64,000 bases of DNA from Prosthecobacter algae (lineage in GTDB: Bacteria; Verrucomicrobiota; Verrucomicrobiia; Verrucomicrobiales; Verrucomicrobiaceae), in assembly GCF_039542385.1 (NCBI RefSeq), contig NZ_BAABIA010000007.1, positions 124,001-188,000 on the forward strand, read 5' to 3'. Position 1 is the first letter of the stretch. Every line of letters starts with the position of its first letter. The notes beneath the pieces are model-generated. The model saw only the letters and a list, made by a program, of their open reading frames with translations. It did not search any database and was not told the origin of the DNA. A program made the translations under genes and the position numbers. Shown here one piece after another: positions 47,015 through 55,395 of the stretch.

Positions 47015-47087
47015 CACCTGAGCAAAACCTACGTTTCGAGCCAGAAAAAACCTTGCTAAAACTCGCATTGAACCTACTGAATTTCCA

Positions 47088-47447
47088 ATGACCCGCTCAG
47101 GTTTATTCTCTTCCTCGGTGCAATGCGCCGTTTCTATGCTGCTGCTTTCGCTGGCTACTGGCTGCAACAAGAAAGCCCAAATTACTTATGAGACGGAACA
47201 GCATCGGCTGACCATGACCGAGCTTCAGAGCCAGTCCAAAAGGCTGGAAAATGAGATCCTTTCGACGGGCAACCTAGGGCGTTATCAAAGCACCCAGCCC
47301 GCTCACATCGTGGAACTCAAACAACTGATTGAGCGCCAGAAAAACGAGCTGGTCCAGCTCAAGGCCGAAAGCGAGGCCGCAAAAATCAAGGCTGAGTCCA
47401 TGCAGGCAGAAGTTGATGCCTACCGCTCTAAGTTCCGCAATTTCTAA
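47088..47447 (+). CDS. Small coiled-coil lipoprotein
   Basis: A 119-residue protein with a lipobox LATGC (Cys near 27) after a hydrophobic signal, then an uninterrupted helical, Gln/Glu/Lys-rich coiled coil (about 35-115). It would be an envelope-anchored spacer or scaffold. The gene at 47459 starts 11 nt downstream on the same strand and encodes another coiled-coil membrane protein, so the two probably act together. No family recognised. Confidence 0.75.
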   Translation: MTRSGLFSSSVQCAVSMLLLSLATGCNKKAQITYETEQHRLTMTELQSQSKRLENEILSTGNLGRYQSTQPAHIVELKQLIERQKNELVQLKAESEAAKIKAESMQAEVDAYRSKFRNF

Positions 47448-47458
47448 TTCTGTTTTCC

Positions 47459-48265
47459 ATGGAAGGTAAATTCGTCGTCTATTTTTTCCTGATTCTCGCC
47501 ATGCTGGGTGCCGGTTACGGCATCTATCACACGACTGAGATTGATGATGCCAACAAAGAACTGATCGCGATCACCAGCCAGATCGGCTCTCTGGAAGATC
47601 TGGTCAAAAAGCAGAAAGCATACATCGAGCTGCGCCAGGAGGCTGTGGCCCTGCTCACCGCCTACGGCATCATGCAGAAAGAAGCGTATGCCCTCCGCAC
47701 CGAGATCGAGCAGCACCGCCAGGCCCAGATCTCCGCCCGCAAAGATTTTGACCAGGCCGTTGCCGTCTCTCGCAATCAAGCCTCAGGTCTCGTGCTGGTG
47801 GACCCTGTCCTGCCCAGCGGCATCCGCTTGCGCAATGTGCGGGTTGAAAAAGTCGAAGGTGACATCACCACGATCAGCCACTCCGAAGGTATCACCAAGC
47901 TCACCCCTGAAATGCTGCCCAAGGAACTGAAAGACCGTTTCCGTTTCGGAATGGCCATGGGCAGTGAGGAAGCTAAAGCAGAGCCTTCCTCTCCTGCCGC
48001 GACGACTCCGCCTGCCAGCACCACGGCCCCCGTGGAGTCCATCTCAGACCAGCTCACAACAGCCAGACGAAATCTGGAAAAAATGAAAAAGGAGCTCCCC
48101 TATCTTGAGTCTGAACTGGCCAAGACTGAAGCGGAAGCAGCCTCTGCCACCACTCCTTCCAAACGATTTTACATTAAAAATCGGCTGGATTCACTCAATA
48201 AGCAGATTGCTGATCTGAAGACCCAGATGCTGACCGCCGAAGCAGACGTCAAAAAGCTTCAGTAG
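47459..48265 (+). CDS. Coiled-coil membrane-anchored protein, function unknown
   Basis: A 268-residue protein with an N-terminal membrane helix (FVVYFFLILAMLGAGYGIY), a first coiled coil (about 30-105), a small beta domain (about 112-165, GLVLVDPVLPSGIRLRNVRVEKVEGDITTISH) and a second coiled coil (about 195-268) after a Pro/Ser/Thr linker. Co-oriented with and 11 nt from the lipoprotein gene. The extracytoplasmic coiled coils suggest a structural or tethering role. Confidence 0.72.
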   Translation: MEGKFVVYFFLILAMLGAGYGIYHTTEIDDANKELIAITSQIGSLEDLVKKQKAYIELRQEAVALLTAYGIMQKEAYALRTEIEQHRQAQISARKDFDQAVAVSRNQASGLVLVDPVLPSGIRLRNVRVEKVEGDITTISHSEGITKLTPEMLPKELKDRFRFGMAMGSEEAKAEPSSPAATTPPASTTAPVESISDQLTTARRNLEKMKKELPYLESELAKTEAEAASATTPSKRFYIKNRLDSLNKQIADLKTQMLTAEADVKKLQ

Positions 48266-48277
48266 GATTTGCGGGCT

Positions 48278-49198
48278 TCAGATCTCCTTGAGAGATAGTT
48301 CGTGGCAAACCGCGCGCCCGCCCAGCCCGCAGGCGTTTTGGGCAGCCAGTCTGCTGGCGAAATCTGCACACGCTGAGGCTGTCCAGTTTTCCAGCCAGCC
48401 ATGGAGAAAGGCTCCATGGTAAACATCCCCACAGCCAGTCGTATCCACTAATTGGTCAACAGAGTAGGCAGGCTGATGAAACTTGGTCCCGTCGGGCAAG
48501 GCCACCCAGCTTCCCCGGGCGCCGTCAGTGATCACCACCACCTCAGCGGGAGAGGCCATGAGCTGGCGGAGCATTTCATCCACCTCCTCGCAGTAACAAA
48601 AGCACTGCGCAAACTGCCGCGAGACAATCCGAATCTGGCTCTTCAACACCAAGTCTCTAATCGAATCTCGATATCGTCCTGCACCACCATCAAACGACAC
48701 GCAAACACCCGCCGCCGAAGCGAGTTGCACAGCCTCTCGGGCAGCCGATTCGTGACGGCCGTTGAGGTGTAGCATCCTGGCACTGAGGATCAGCTCCCGT
48801 TGCCTAGAATCCAGACTCAGTTCGCCTGCACTCGAAGGCTGATAAACGATCTGACGAGCCCCATCTCTCTGCCTCACCAGGACGACAGCACGGGCCGAGG
48901 AAGCCCCAGCTAGGGAGGAGATGCCTGCGGTAGAGACATGATCTCGCTGCAATCCCTCCAGGATAAGCTGCCCGGCAGCATCATCCCCCAAGGTATCCAA
49001 AAGCGTGACCTTGCGGCCTAAGCCACCAAGTACGCAAAGAGCGGTGGCCACAGGACCACCGCCCATTTGAAGATACTGAATCGCCTGCGTAACGCTTTCC
49101 TGGTCACTGAAATCTGGCACTAGCCAGAGGTCATCCAAGGTGGCTGCACCGATTCCCACCACATCCAGCCTATCGAGGTTGAAGGTGGTGGAGATCAC
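48278..49198 (-). CDS. PfkB family carbohydrate kinase
   Basis: A 306-residue sugar kinase with a GTG start. The family's N-terminal GG motif is seen in MGGGPVATALCVLGGLG. The C-terminal PfkB signature DTTGCGDVYHGAFLHG contains the catalytic Asp and anion hole. Closest in style to ribokinase and sulfofructose-kinase-type members; the substrate is not assignable. It lies tail-to-tail with the coiled-coil gene. Confidence 0.9.
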   Translation of the reverse strand: MISTTFNLDRLDVVGIGAATLDDLWLVPDFSDQESVTQAIQYLQMGGGPVATALCVLGGLGRKVTLLDTLGDDAAGQLILEGLQRDHVSTAGISSLAGASSARAVVLVRQRDGARQIVYQPSSAGELSLDSRQRELILSARMLHLNGRHESAAREAVQLASAAGVCVSFDGGAGRYRDSIRDLVLKSQIRIVSRQFAQCFCYCEEVDEMLRQLMASPAEVVVITDGARGSWVALPDGTKFHQPAYSVDQLVDTTGCGDVYHGAFLHGWLENWTASACADFASRLAAQNACGLGGRAVCHELSLKEI

Positions 49199-49237
49199 AG
49201 GCAGACCGAAGCGTTTCCGCGACTGGACTAAACCAGA

Positions 49238-49324
49238 TCAGAAGCCCGCCCCACCGCTTTTGGCGATGAAGTTGAGGGCAAGCACGGCGATCGAAAGAAG
49301 GAAGACAACCCAGGCAAGAATCAT
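49238..49324 (-). CDS. Possible 28-residue membrane miniprotein
   Basis: An ORF from ATG 49324 encodes MILAWVVFLLSIAVLALNF followed by IAKSGGAGF and a stop: one hydrophobic helix with a short polar tail. It fills the gap between the PfkB gene and the proline-rich protein gene and points the same way as both. The sequence before the ATG is pyrimidine-rich with no Shine-Dalgarno, so translation is unproven. Confidence 0.4.
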   Translation of the reverse strand: MILAWVVFLLSIAVLALNFIAKSGGAGF

Positions 49325-49372
49325 AGGGGGAGAGCGAAAAAGTTACGAAGAATTAAAACACCTGAAGATCCT

Positions 49373-50389
49373 TTACTGCGGCAGCGCAGGAAGATGACCG
49401 CCAGAGATGAATTCATTGGTCCAGGAGCCATCTGGCAGAGGCCGTTCCCACTTCACCGGAACCGCTGGGGGCACCATGATTGGCGAATCTGCGCTGGCAG
49501 AGATGCGATCACTGCCGAACATCTGGATCACCAAAAGGACGACCGAGAACAGCAGGCAAACCACGGAAAGAGGCATCAGGCCTTCTTCCGGATCTTTTTC
49601 TTCGTAGAACTGCTGGGAGTCCGAAGCTGCAGTACGCTTCACAGGGGCACTCGGTGGAGCCGAGATGCTCGGGCGCGCCATCGGCTGCGTCTGCTGAAGC
49701 TTGACGGTAGCCTTGGGCAGAGAGCCTGTGCCAGCACCAGGGCCAGCGGCCAGCGGGGCTGTGCCAGCGGCACCTGGAGTGCGCGGAGCACTGACCGCAG
49801 GACGAGTTGGCATCGTTTTCAGAGGGGCCGTGGTGGCACCTGTCTCCATGCGGGGTGCGCCAGGAGCGACCGGCGCGGCACCTGGAGCGCCAGGGGCCAT
49901 CGGAGGACGCGGTGCGCCAGGAGCGGATGGGGGAGCCCCAGGAGCCGAAGGCGGACGTGGAGCGGCCATGGGCACAGTCGCCGCAGGCGGAGCACCCAGA
50001 GGACGCGGTGCCGGAGGCATCGGCATGGAAGGCGGAGGAGCGCTAGGCGCAGGAGAAGCAACCACAGGCACAGCCGAGGTGGTTTTGCGGGAAACATCCA
50101 TAGGTGCTGGAGGCAGCTTCACCGGGGCTGTGGCCGACTTCGGCGCAGGCGGTGGCAAAGGAGCGGAAGGCAACTGGATCGGCGCGGTGGAACGCTTGGG
50201 AGTGATGTCCGGCGCGGCCACACCCAGGGAGATTGGGGACACAGGAGCCGTGGCTTCACGGGGCTGTGTAGCTCCAGCACCAGGACGCGAACGCAGGGTG
50301 ATGCGCACGGTTTCCTTTTTCAGGGGCACAGCCGCAGTCTTGGGTGTGCTGGGAGGTGGCGGAGTGGGCGTGTTTTCGGATTCGCTCAT
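49373..50389 (-). CDS. Proline/alanine-rich single-pass membrane protein
   Basis: A 338-residue protein. Residues 1-30 contain the KKETVRITLRSRP segment. Residues 40-250 are almost wholly Pro/Ala/Ser/Gly with APGAP and PPSAP repeats. One membrane helix (LSVVCLLFSVVLLVIQMF) lies near 280-300 and a short extracytoplasmic tail ends the protein. It has no signal peptide, so the long disordered region is cytoplasmic. It shares the design of the zinc-ribbon protein at 32651. Function unknown. Confidence 0.78.
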   Translation of the reverse strand: MSESENTPTPPPPSTPKTAAVPLKKETVRITLRSRPGAGATQPREATAPVSPISLGVAAPDITPKRSTAPIQLPSAPLPPPAPKSATAPVKLPPAPMDVSRKTTSAVPVVASPAPSAPPPSMPMPPAPRPLGAPPAATVPMAAPRPPSAPGAPPSAPGAPRPPMAPGAPGAAPVAPGAPRMETGATTAPLKTMPTRPAVSAPRTPGAAGTAPLAAGPGAGTGSLPKATVKLQQTQPMARPSISAPPSAPVKRTAASDSQQFYEEKDPEEGLMPLSVVCLLFSVVLLVIQMFGSDRISASADSPIMVPPAVPVKWERPLPDGSWTNEFISGGHLPALPQ

Positions 50390-50500
50390 GGTGACGGGGG
50401 AAACGACAAATATTACAGAATTATGAATTTAGCGGGGACGCGGGTTTTGCGTCAATGTCATTTCTTCAGACAAGACGGAAAACCGCATTTAAAACCGTCA

Positions 50501-51367
50501 TCAGACGAATTTCTTCAATCTTTGGGCCACATCCTCCTGAAGTCGGCGGACATAATTCAAAGTATATTCCTGCACATCAATCTGGTCGTCCTCCACCAGA
50601 GGCGTGAGATCCATGGCAAAGGTCAGCAGGCTGGTCTTGTCCGTGGTGTGGGAGTCAAAGTAGGTGGCATTGGCATGGCGGAGGCCTTCCTCAGCCAGGT
50701 CATAGCGCTTGCCGCCACTGATCTGGCTGTCAAAGACCCCCAGCAGCGGACGCAGAAGATGCGGGTATTTATCCACCCACAGCATGGCTTTGTCGTCGCT
50801 CAGCAGCCAGTCCAGCTTGCGCCAGACTTCACAGCCGTAAACTTTTTTGGGCCGCATCTCCACAGGGAGCGCACGGATGGCCTCCAGGCAGCGCAGAAAG
50901 GTGGCCACGTGGGTATCGTGCCGGTCGCAGGGATTGTGCACGTACAGGATTTGGGGCTGGCAGTGTTCCAGGATGAACTTCAGGTCCTCGACCACAGGGC
51001 CGTGGCGCTGCTCCTTCACTTCCTCGCTGGGGTAGCCCAACTGCGCCATGAAGCTGTATTCGCCCACAAAGGCGGCCTTGCGCTGCTCCACCAGGCGCAC
51101 TTTCTGCATCTCATCGTCCGTGTAGTCCGCATAGGGGCCACGGCGTGGGCTGCCGGAGCCATCCGTCACCACCACACCGCCGAACCACTGGTCACCGCTG
51201 TGGAAACATTCGGTGATGCCATGATAAGCGGCGATTTCCAGGTCATCCTGGTGAGAAACGATGCCGAGGTGAGTCACGCGGCGCAGCGCTGTCCAGGGGT
51301 CGGTTTGATCAGGGATGAAGACGTCGTGTTTGGGGTGGCGGAAGGTCACGTCCCCTTTAAAGCGCAA
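50501..51367 (-). CDS. PIG-L/LmbE family deacetylase
   Basis: A 288-residue protein of the GlcNAc-PI de-N-acetylase superfamily. The zinc site is seen in VSHQDDLEIAAYHGI (about residue 38) and HNPCDRHDTH (about 145). Family enzymes deacetylate amino-sugar conjugates; related proteins here and in Planctomycetes are of unknown substrate. The start is TTG 51367 with GGGAG nearby; GTG 51349 preceded by AAGGGG is an alternative. Divergent from the sigma factor gene. Confidence 0.87.
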   Translation of the reverse strand: MRFKGDVTFRHPKHDVFIPDQTDPWTALRRVTHLGIVSHQDDLEIAAYHGITECFHSGDQWFGGVVVTDGSGSPRRGPYADYTDDEMQKVRLVEQRKAAFVGEYSFMAQLGYPSEEVKEQRHGPVVEDLKFILEHCQPQILYVHNPCDRHDTHVATFLRCLEAIRALPVEMRPKKVYGCEVWRKLDWLLSDDKAMLWVDKYPHLLRPLLGVFDSQISGGKRYDLAEEGLRHANATYFDSHTTDKTSLLTFAMDLTPLVEDDQIDVQEYTLNYVRRLQEDVAQRLKKFV

Positions 51368-51442
51368 ACTCCCGCCGGATGCAAATACAGTCCCTCACGA
51401 CAAATCTGCAACCAATCCGCACGAGCGTGGTTGATAGCGGAG

Positions 51443-52132
51443 ATGACCGCCCTTAGCGTCGTGAGCCTGTTGCCCACCCTTGTCATGCCGGAACCGGAAT
51501 GGCCCGACTCCCCTGCCCTGCCTGCCACCCGCGTGGCAGGTGACGATGCATTTTCTGATGATGAAGAAAATGTACGCCTGATGCTGCGCGTGAAGGAAGG
51601 CGACATCCAGGCCTTTGAGCGGCTCGTCGAAATGCATCAGAGCATGGTCATCGGCACCGCCTGCCGCATGCTCGGCAGCATGGAGGATGCTCACGACATC
51701 GCACAGCAGGTTTTTCTGCGGGTCTGGAAAAGCGCCCCGCGCTATGAAGCCACGGCCAAATTCACCACCTGGCTGTTTACCATTTTAAGAAATCTGGTCT
51801 TCAACGAAACCCGGCGCCGCTCCCGCCGCAAAGAAATCCCCCTAGAGCAGGAGGATGACGGGCACGCCCCGCAGCAGTTCGCCGACCATACCGCGCCGGC
51901 GGCCGACCAGATCACCCAGCAGGAAGAACTGGAGCAGGCGCTGGACAAAGCCATCGCCGCCCTACCAGAAAAGCAGCGCCTCGCCGTGGTGCTGCGCCGC
52001 CACGAAGAACTGCCTTATGAGCAGATCTGTGAGATCCTGAAAATGTCCCTTCCGGCCGTCAAAAGCCTGCTCTTCCGCGCCCGTGCCGAGTTGCGCAAGC
52101 ATCTGGCTGCCTACCTGGGCGAAGAACCTTGA
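51443..52132 (+). CDS. ECF-type RNA polymerase sigma factor
   Basis: A 229-residue sigma-70-family factor. Region 2 is LMLRVKEGDIQAFERLVEMHQSMVIGTACRMLGSMEDAHDIAQQVFLRVWKS, including the DAHDIAQ core-binding motif and the WLFTILRNLVFNETRRR -10 helix. Region 4 runs AIAALPEKQRLAVVLRRHEELPYEQICEILKMSLPAVKSLLFRARAELRKHL. It has a 35-residue acidic N-terminal extension and no visible anti-sigma gene beside it. ATG 51443 is chosen; ATG 51485 is also possible. The much longer open frame upstream is antisense to two real genes. Confidence 0.88.
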   Translation: MTALSVVSLLPTLVMPEPEWPDSPALPATRVAGDDAFSDDEENVRLMLRVKEGDIQAFERLVEMHQSMVIGTACRMLGSMEDAHDIAQQVFLRVWKSAPRYEATAKFTTWLFTILRNLVFNETRRRSRRKEIPLEQEDDGHAPQQFADHTAPAADQITQQEELEQALDKAIAALPEKQRLAVVLRRHEELPYEQICEILKMSLPAVKSLLFRARAELRKHLAAYLGEEP

Positions 52133-52139
52133 TCCCTGA

Positions 52140-53330
52140 TCAGGACGACTGCGAACATCCGGGGTTCAACCATGAAGAGGGCGGACTGGGATACATGTCC
52201 TGCCTAGCTTGGATCGCGGCAGATTTAAAGTATGCCTGAAAGTAAAGCTGCACCGCTGCCACGCCTGCCCAGCCCAGCGGATATTCCCAGGGCATCACCA
52301 GGCAGAGTGCAGCCAGAATCAACAGGAGTACAGTCACCATAAACCCCACACGCCTCCCCGCCGAAAACGAGCGAAGCCAATGCCGCGAAGGCCAACGAAA
52401 ATCAAAAGCCGGGTGAAGCAGCATAAAATACCGCACCAGTCCTCCCAAAGGCGCTAAGCAGCCCCAGGAGAGCAGCCACCAGGGAAGAAGGAGGCCCCAA
52501 CAGATGCTGAGCACCAGGGCATGAGGCCAGATGTCCGGGCGCACACGAAGCACCAAAAAAAACCTTCTCACCCGCTGCCAGGAACGCCAGGGAAAGGAAA
52601 GGCAACGATACACCAGATGGCTTCTCTCGATGGCCTCCCGCCAGTCGGCGGCAAGGTGCTTGTTCAGGGGATCTCCCGCCATCGCTCTGGACAGCCATTG
52701 CTGCGCAGCAGCGGGCTGCTCCAGGCGCAATAGCAAGCGCCCCACCCGCCACAGCAAAAAGGCCCGCTCTGGAGCATGAACCAAGGCTTTTTCTAACGCC
52801 TGAATTCTTTCAGCCATAGACTTCGCATCTTGTGGATTGCCTTCCAAGGCCACATCCTGGCTCAACCACGCCTGCGCATTGTCACCCTCCAGTTCCTGCA
52901 ATCTTCGGGCATGCCGGTGCGCTTCCGCCGGGTCGCCCAGGGCACTTTTAACACTTACTGTGAGAAAATGCAGAGCACTTTTGTCGGGCTCCAAGGTCAG
53001 TCCCGTTTTCAAATGCTCCTCCGCCAACCGGAAGTCACAACACTGCATGGCCACCTGTGCCGCCAGTTCATGATGGAAGGCATGTTCAGGATCCTCCTTC
53101 AACAGGCAATCCACATGGATGCGTGCCTCACTCCCCCGCCTCAAGCGAATCAATGCCAATGCAGCAGCCCTGTGGGCCACCTCATCTGCGGGAGACTGCT
53201 CCATGCGTCGCCTGGCTACCTCCAAAAGTCTTTCCCACTGGGATGCATCGGCCAGGTGCCGCACGACCCGCAGGAAACGGTCAATCTCTGGATTGAGGTC
53301 ATCGCCGGGCTGAGGGGGCATGGAGTCCAT
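52140..53330 (-). CDS. TPR-containing membrane protein
   Basis: A 396-residue protein. Residues 20-240 hold several tetratricopeptide-like helical repeats (e.g. AEEHLKTGLTLEPDKSALHF, LEKALVHAPERAFLLWRVG). Residues 270-370 hold about four membrane helices. Soluble TPR repeats on a membrane anchor suggest a scaffold for an envelope complex. The gene ends 7 nt from the convergent sigma factor. ATG 53330 is used; ATG 53321 is close by. Confidence 0.75.
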   Translation of the reverse strand: MDSMPPQPGDDLNPEIDRFLRVVRHLADASQWERLLEVARRRMEQSPADEVAHRAAALALIRLRRGSEARIHVDCLLKEDPEHAFHHELAAQVAMQCCDFRLAEEHLKTGLTLEPDKSALHFLTVSVKSALGDPAEAHRHARRLQELEGDNAQAWLSQDVALEGNPQDAKSMAERIQALEKALVHAPERAFLLWRVGRLLLRLEQPAAAQQWLSRAMAGDPLNKHLAADWREAIERSHLVYRCLSFPWRSWQRVRRFFLVLRVRPDIWPHALVLSICWGLLLPWWLLSWGCLAPLGGLVRYFMLLHPAFDFRWPSRHWLRSFSAGRRVGFMVTVLLLILAALCLVMPWEYPLGWAGVAAVQLYFQAYFKSAAIQARQDMYPSPPSSWLNPGCSQSS

Positions 53331-53587
53331 TTCTATCACAGCTACCCCATGGCTAAAACCTATTTTTACGGCCAGGAAAAGCATCCATACCTAACAAAAA
53401 GCATTTCAACAAACTCACTTGCAGGCCAGGCTCTATTCAGACAGCAAGACAGAAGTGCATTGACCGTGCTTTGTTTCCCTGGAAGCCAGTTATACTATGT
53501 GGCATCATCTGCGTTACATCAAAACGGCCCTTTGGGGTCCTTTTCACCCCTTCCCGTCCCTCACTTCCCCGGTATTGACCTGGGTGA

Positions 53588-53606
53588 AGTGGCGACCCCT
53601 ACGAGA
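53588..53606. repeat. attL: 19-bp direct repeat of the tRNA-Glu 3' end
   Basis: AGTGGCGACCCCTACGAGA, identical to 61520-61538; fourteen of the bases are the 3' end of the tRNA-Glu gene. It marks the left boundary of the element. Confidence 0.88.
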
Positions 53607-53625
53607 TTTGAATTGCCATCTTGCC

Positions 53626-53646
53626 AAGCCTTGAAAATCAAGGGTT
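53626..53646. repeat. Left terminal palindrome of the element
   Basis: AAGCCTTGA-AAA-TCAAGGGTT, one mismatch from a perfect palindrome, 19 nt inside attL. It matches the right-end palindrome at 61471-61491 in all but four positions. Likely integrase arm site. Confidence 0.7.
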
Positions 53647-53974
53647 TGCACTTCTGTAACGCCGGGCTGTGTGACAGGGCGTTGTTACAAATTGCGTTGT
53701 AAAATCGCAGAGACAAACTCAAAATGCAGGTTTATTCATTTGAACAGTATTTTGGTTGTGTTTTTCAAACTTGCTTTCAGCCGGATTCTTAACCCATTTT
53801 AGGACCTCATATTTAATCCTTTCCATGAGCCTCAAAGAGAAAACCGTTAACTACCGTCGTTGTGTTGCCTCAGGCAGATTAATTTGAGGGAGCAAACACA
53901 ATGCTGTTTTTGCTGGCGCAATACCCTCCTTGTCAACGTGGCTCCCGAAATCGCGCCGGTGAATTATGCGGGGT

Positions 53975-55333
53975 TCAACGTCTCCGCTGAGCCAACGCTT
54001 GCACGTTTACGAGTTCATTCAACCTATCCTGTTGCGCCAGAACTTCGCCAGCATAGCGCCAGACAGGGCTAGGGACATAAGAGCGGGAGCGCGGGCGTGA
54101 GGGCTGGAAAATGCCATTCTCCACAAGCCGAATGATGGCAGGTCGCAAGGGGCTGTTCCGAACTGTGGTCAACCGACTATGAACGCTGAGAGCTTCCAGC
54201 AAGGACTGAGCGTGAGAATAGTTGCCATGCACGGCGTGAACGATTTCACAAACGAGAGCAAGGGGGCTGCGGCACTGGCTGAAATGCACAGGGCGTTGCG
54301 GATGAACGAAATCAAGAAAGCCGTTCACTGTCTCCGCCGCATCTGTCCTCGCTGCGGAAAGCAGGGCGGTAATCTCGGTGGTGCTGCTGAATCCACGCCG
54401 GGAACGTTCCAAGGAGTGTTCGACTTCAAAGCGGACACGCCTGTTTGTCTTGGCGTAGATTCTAAGCCGTGTTCCCGCCGTCACGGAAAAGGAAAGGCCG
54501 AGTGAGTGTCCATCGGTGGCGGTTTCAAAAATCTGGCTCCTCACTTGGCCGCCGAATTGCAATGCCTCGCGTTGCAGGCTTTGGACAAGTCGGAGCGGTT
54601 CATCATGCCAGAACTCCCAATAGGTTTCCACCTGTTGCAGGCTGCCAGACAGGGCTGCCTGCGTTGCTGCCATGTCTGGAGACAAGGAGGCAGCTCTTTG
54701 AAACTCGCTGGCAATTCGGGCATGGAGGCTTGAAAGAAAACGAACGGGAGCGCTGCGGGCTTGATCGTCATTCCATCCAACGGCCCCGGACTCATCGGCT
54801 GGAAACCAGTTATCGTTCCCATCCAGGCTATGCTCTCCGTTTGTTGGCGGGCGGAAGTATTCAGAGTGGCGGAAAACGTCCTGATTCGGCCCCAAATCAA
54901 GACGGCGACGGAAACCGCGCTGCCGCATGTAGCGCGTGGCGTTCAACGTGGCCGTTGCCTCGCCATAGACGGCATTAACACCCGCCCCGTCTCGAATGCC
55001 TCTAAGATGTAGCTTCACCTGTGGGAGCATCGCGGGAATTGGGTGGCGAAATCCAGGCAATTCGATTGCACGGCTCCTGAAGCTAACGCGGTCACTTGCC
55101 CGCCCCTCCGGCCTGCCGAAAACGATTCCGAAAGCGCCAGCGGTGCGAGTTTGCCGGAGTGACATTGCAGGCACGGACAACAGTGGTGAAAACGTTTGCA
55201 CCGTTGCAAGGGGTGTTTCCCCCACAATCTCCCGTAAAGCTGTCCAGCCTCTCAAGCGTGCCGTGATACGATCATGGAGAGCGTTTTCTGCTGTGACTGT
55301 GATTCCGTGGCTGTAGGCGGCTATGCTTCCCAT
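53975..55333 (-). CDS. Putative replication-initiator-like protein of the element
   Basis: A 452-residue protein not recognised over its full length. Its centre (about 275-310) contains GTRLRIYAKTNRRVRFEVEH, which strongly recalls the LRIYDKT...RVEVE block of phage/plasmid replication proteins of the gene II/X and rolling-circle type. It also has Glu/Trp/Arg-rich helices (VETYWEFWHDEPLRLVQSLQ). The catalytic Tyr or HUH motif of rolling-circle initiators was not found with confidence. Last gene of the element's minus-strand series, 62 nt after the serine recombinase. Could instead be a DNA-binding accessory protein. Confidence 0.55.
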   Translation of the reverse strand: MGSIAAYSHGITVTAENALHDRITARLRGWTALREIVGETPLATVQTFSPLLSVPAMSLRQTRTAGAFGIVFGRPEGRASDRVSFRSRAIELPGFRHPIPAMLPQVKLHLRGIRDGAGVNAVYGEATATLNATRYMRQRGFRRRLDLGPNQDVFRHSEYFRPPTNGEHSLDGNDNWFPADESGAVGWNDDQARSAPVRFLSSLHARIASEFQRAASLSPDMAATQAALSGSLQQVETYWEFWHDEPLRLVQSLQREALQFGGQVRSQIFETATDGHSLGLSFSVTAGTRLRIYAKTNRRVRFEVEHSLERSRRGFSSTTEITALLSAARTDAAETVNGFLDFVHPQRPVHFSQCRSPLALVCEIVHAVHGNYSHAQSLLEALSVHSRLTTVRNSPLRPAIIRLVENGIFQPSRPRSRSYVPSPVWRYAGEVLAQQDRLNELVNVQALAQRRR

Positions 55334-55395
55334 GTCGTTTTTCCCCTGATTTGCGCCCCATCTCTACAGAGGGGGCCGGGAAAATGCCACCGGGA

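Larger units (their letters stand above)
53331..53974. other. Gene-poor region with the left end of the integrated element
   Basis: The left 257 nt belong to the host side and show no gene. The attL repeat is at 53588, followed by a palindrome and CGTTACA-like motifs (53626-53700). The rest is AT-rich. A 29-codon ORF at 53901-53990 with GAGGGA 9 nt before its ATG is possible but unsupported by recognisable sequence. Confidence 0.55.

Noticed and set aside
49394..52132. Very long plus-strand open frame (912 codons) ending in the ECF sigma sequence
   Set aside because: Its first two thirds are antisense to the proline-rich protein and LmbE genes and have a repetitive Arg/Ser/Gln composition; only the part from about 51443 is a real gene.
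52830..53702. 290-codon plus-strand open frame crossing attL
   Set aside because: Mostly antisense to the TPR gene; the part beyond it is intergenic and shows no motif.
53901..53990. 29-codon ORF with a good ribosome-binding site in the left end of the element
   Set aside because: No likeness to any known peptide and it runs into the 3' end of the opposite gene; evidence too thin to list as a gene.
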